NCBI GenBank assembly: GCA_012862575.1
Contig: BLSF01000038.1
Span: forward strand, 1-61,684
Direction: 5' to 3'
DNA length: 61,684 bases
From: Parietichytrium sp. I65-24A
Taxonomy: Eukaryota; Sar; Bigyra; Thraustochytrida; Thraustochytriidae
The notes beneath the pieces were generated by a model, which saw only the letters and a program-made list of their open reading frames with translations, was not told the origin of the DNA and ran no database searches. A program made the translations under genes and the position numbers. Shown one piece after another: positions 61,163-61,684 of the stretch. Positions within the stretch are counted from its first letter, which is position 1. Each line of letters opens with the position of its first letter.

Positions 61163-61684
61163 CTAGCGGCCTTGACTCTGAAAAAGCTTGGCGTACGCAC
61201 CATTCTTCGCCAAGAGCTCCGAGTGCGTTCCTTGTTCGATGAGGCAGCCGTGGTCCACCACTGCAATGAGATCTGCTCCTTGAATCGTGCTCAATCTGTG
61301 AGCGATCACGATCGTCGTGCGCTTCTTGTCGGCCATCAGTTGGTCAAGAGTCTCCTGCACAATGCGCTCGCTCTCGTTGTCCAGAGCCGAGGTGGCTTCG
61401 TCCAAAAGGAGAACTTTCGGGTTGCGAATGATGGCACGAGCCAAGCAGATGCGTTGCTTTTGACCTCCAGACAGCTGCGAGCCCTTCTCTCCGACCATAG
61501 TCTGGTATCCGTCCGGAAAGGACATGATGAAGTCATGCGCATTCGCCGACTTGGCAGCCGCGATGACCTGCTCCTCGGTCACAAGCTGGTCGTCTTTGGT
61601 GGAATCCGGGTCAGGTGCCACACCGTAGGCGATGTTCTCGAAGATAGTGGTTCCGAAGAGCTGTGGCTCCTGTTGCACAAATCC
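61163..61684 (-). CDS. ABCB/P-glycoprotein-type ABC transporter, C-terminal nucleotide-binding domain (partial)
   Basis: Cut by the right window edge, so only the last ~173 residues are seen. The fragment runs from the Q-loop ([20 protein letters not shown]) through the ABC signature LSGGQKQR, Walker [13 protein letters not shown], and the H-loop switch IVIAHRLST. It then ends in the ABCB-like tail [20 protein letters not shown]. This order is typical of the second nucleotide-binding domain of full-size P-glycoproteins or of half-transporters. Walker A and all membrane helices lie beyond the window. The substrate cannot be inferred. Confidence 0.93.
   Translation of the reverse strand, partial: GFVQQEPQLFGTTIFENIAYGVAPDPDSTKDDQLVTEEQVIAAAKSANAHDFIMSFPDGYQTMVGEKGSQLSGGQKQRICLARAIIRNPKVLLLDEATSALDNESERIVQETLDQLMADKKRTTIVIAHRLSTIQGADLIAVVDHGCLIEQGTHSELLAKNGAYAKLFQSQGR

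Overview
The window is nuclear DNA of a eukaryote. Its genes encode TFIIH p62, REV1, ADAT1, a SNARE, an ER protein disulfide isomerase, a single-chain urease and a selenoprotein S. Most genes are intronless, and those with introns have one or two of about 60-165 nt (donors GTAAGT, GTACGT or GTAAGC; acceptor AG). Genes lie on both strands with 0.3-2 kb spacers rich in microsatellites. A cytochrome-b5 front-end desaturase of the delta-5 type, an acyl-CoA dehydratase fusion, and a fused urease suggest a unicellular alga that makes very-long-chain polyunsaturated fatty acids. A red alga such as Porphyridium would fit, but that is an inference.

Layout: 1-7.3 kb holds a BET-like bromodomain-NET protein (-), the diflavin reductase NDOR1/Tah18 (-) and a Qc-SNARE-like protein (-). 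9-17.5 kb holds PDI (+), a small membrane protein (+), TFIIH p62/Tfb1 (+) and an MscS-like channel (-). 17.5-24.8 kb has no convincing gene. Its main feature is a near-identical repeat of about 1.7 kb on both sides of a single N, which is probably an unmerged contig overlap. 24.8-34 kb holds the desaturase (+), an Alba-like small protein (-), an uncharacterised frameshifted gene (-), the dehydratase fusion (+) and a small coiled-coil protein (-). 34.4-43 kb holds an FSP1/AIFM2-like flavoprotein (+), a membrane glycosyltransferase of the UGT type (+), urease (-) and selenoprotein S (+) with an in-frame UGA and a SECIS-like 3' UTR hairpin. 43-61.7 kb holds an uncharacterised protein (-), an RCC1-SPRY-zinc protein (-), a coiled-coil protein (+), a REV1 homologue without a catalytic core (+), an RBBP4/MSI1-like WD40 protein (-), a METTL21-type methyltransferase (-), a J1-crystallin/ADP-ribosylglycohydrolase-like protein (-), ADAT1 (+) and the 3' end of an ABCB-type transporter (-).

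Neighbours do not form operons. Some themes recur: ER membrane and proteostasis (PDI, selenoprotein S, dehydratase, desaturase), chromatin and DNA transactions (bromodomain, p62, RBBP4-like, REV1), and redox flavoproteins (NDOR1, FSP1-like). The strongest findings are the selenoprotein S gene with a matching SECIS candidate, the catalytic-core-less REV1, the dehydratase fused to about 500 residues of unknown function, and a SNARE with histidine at the zero layer.
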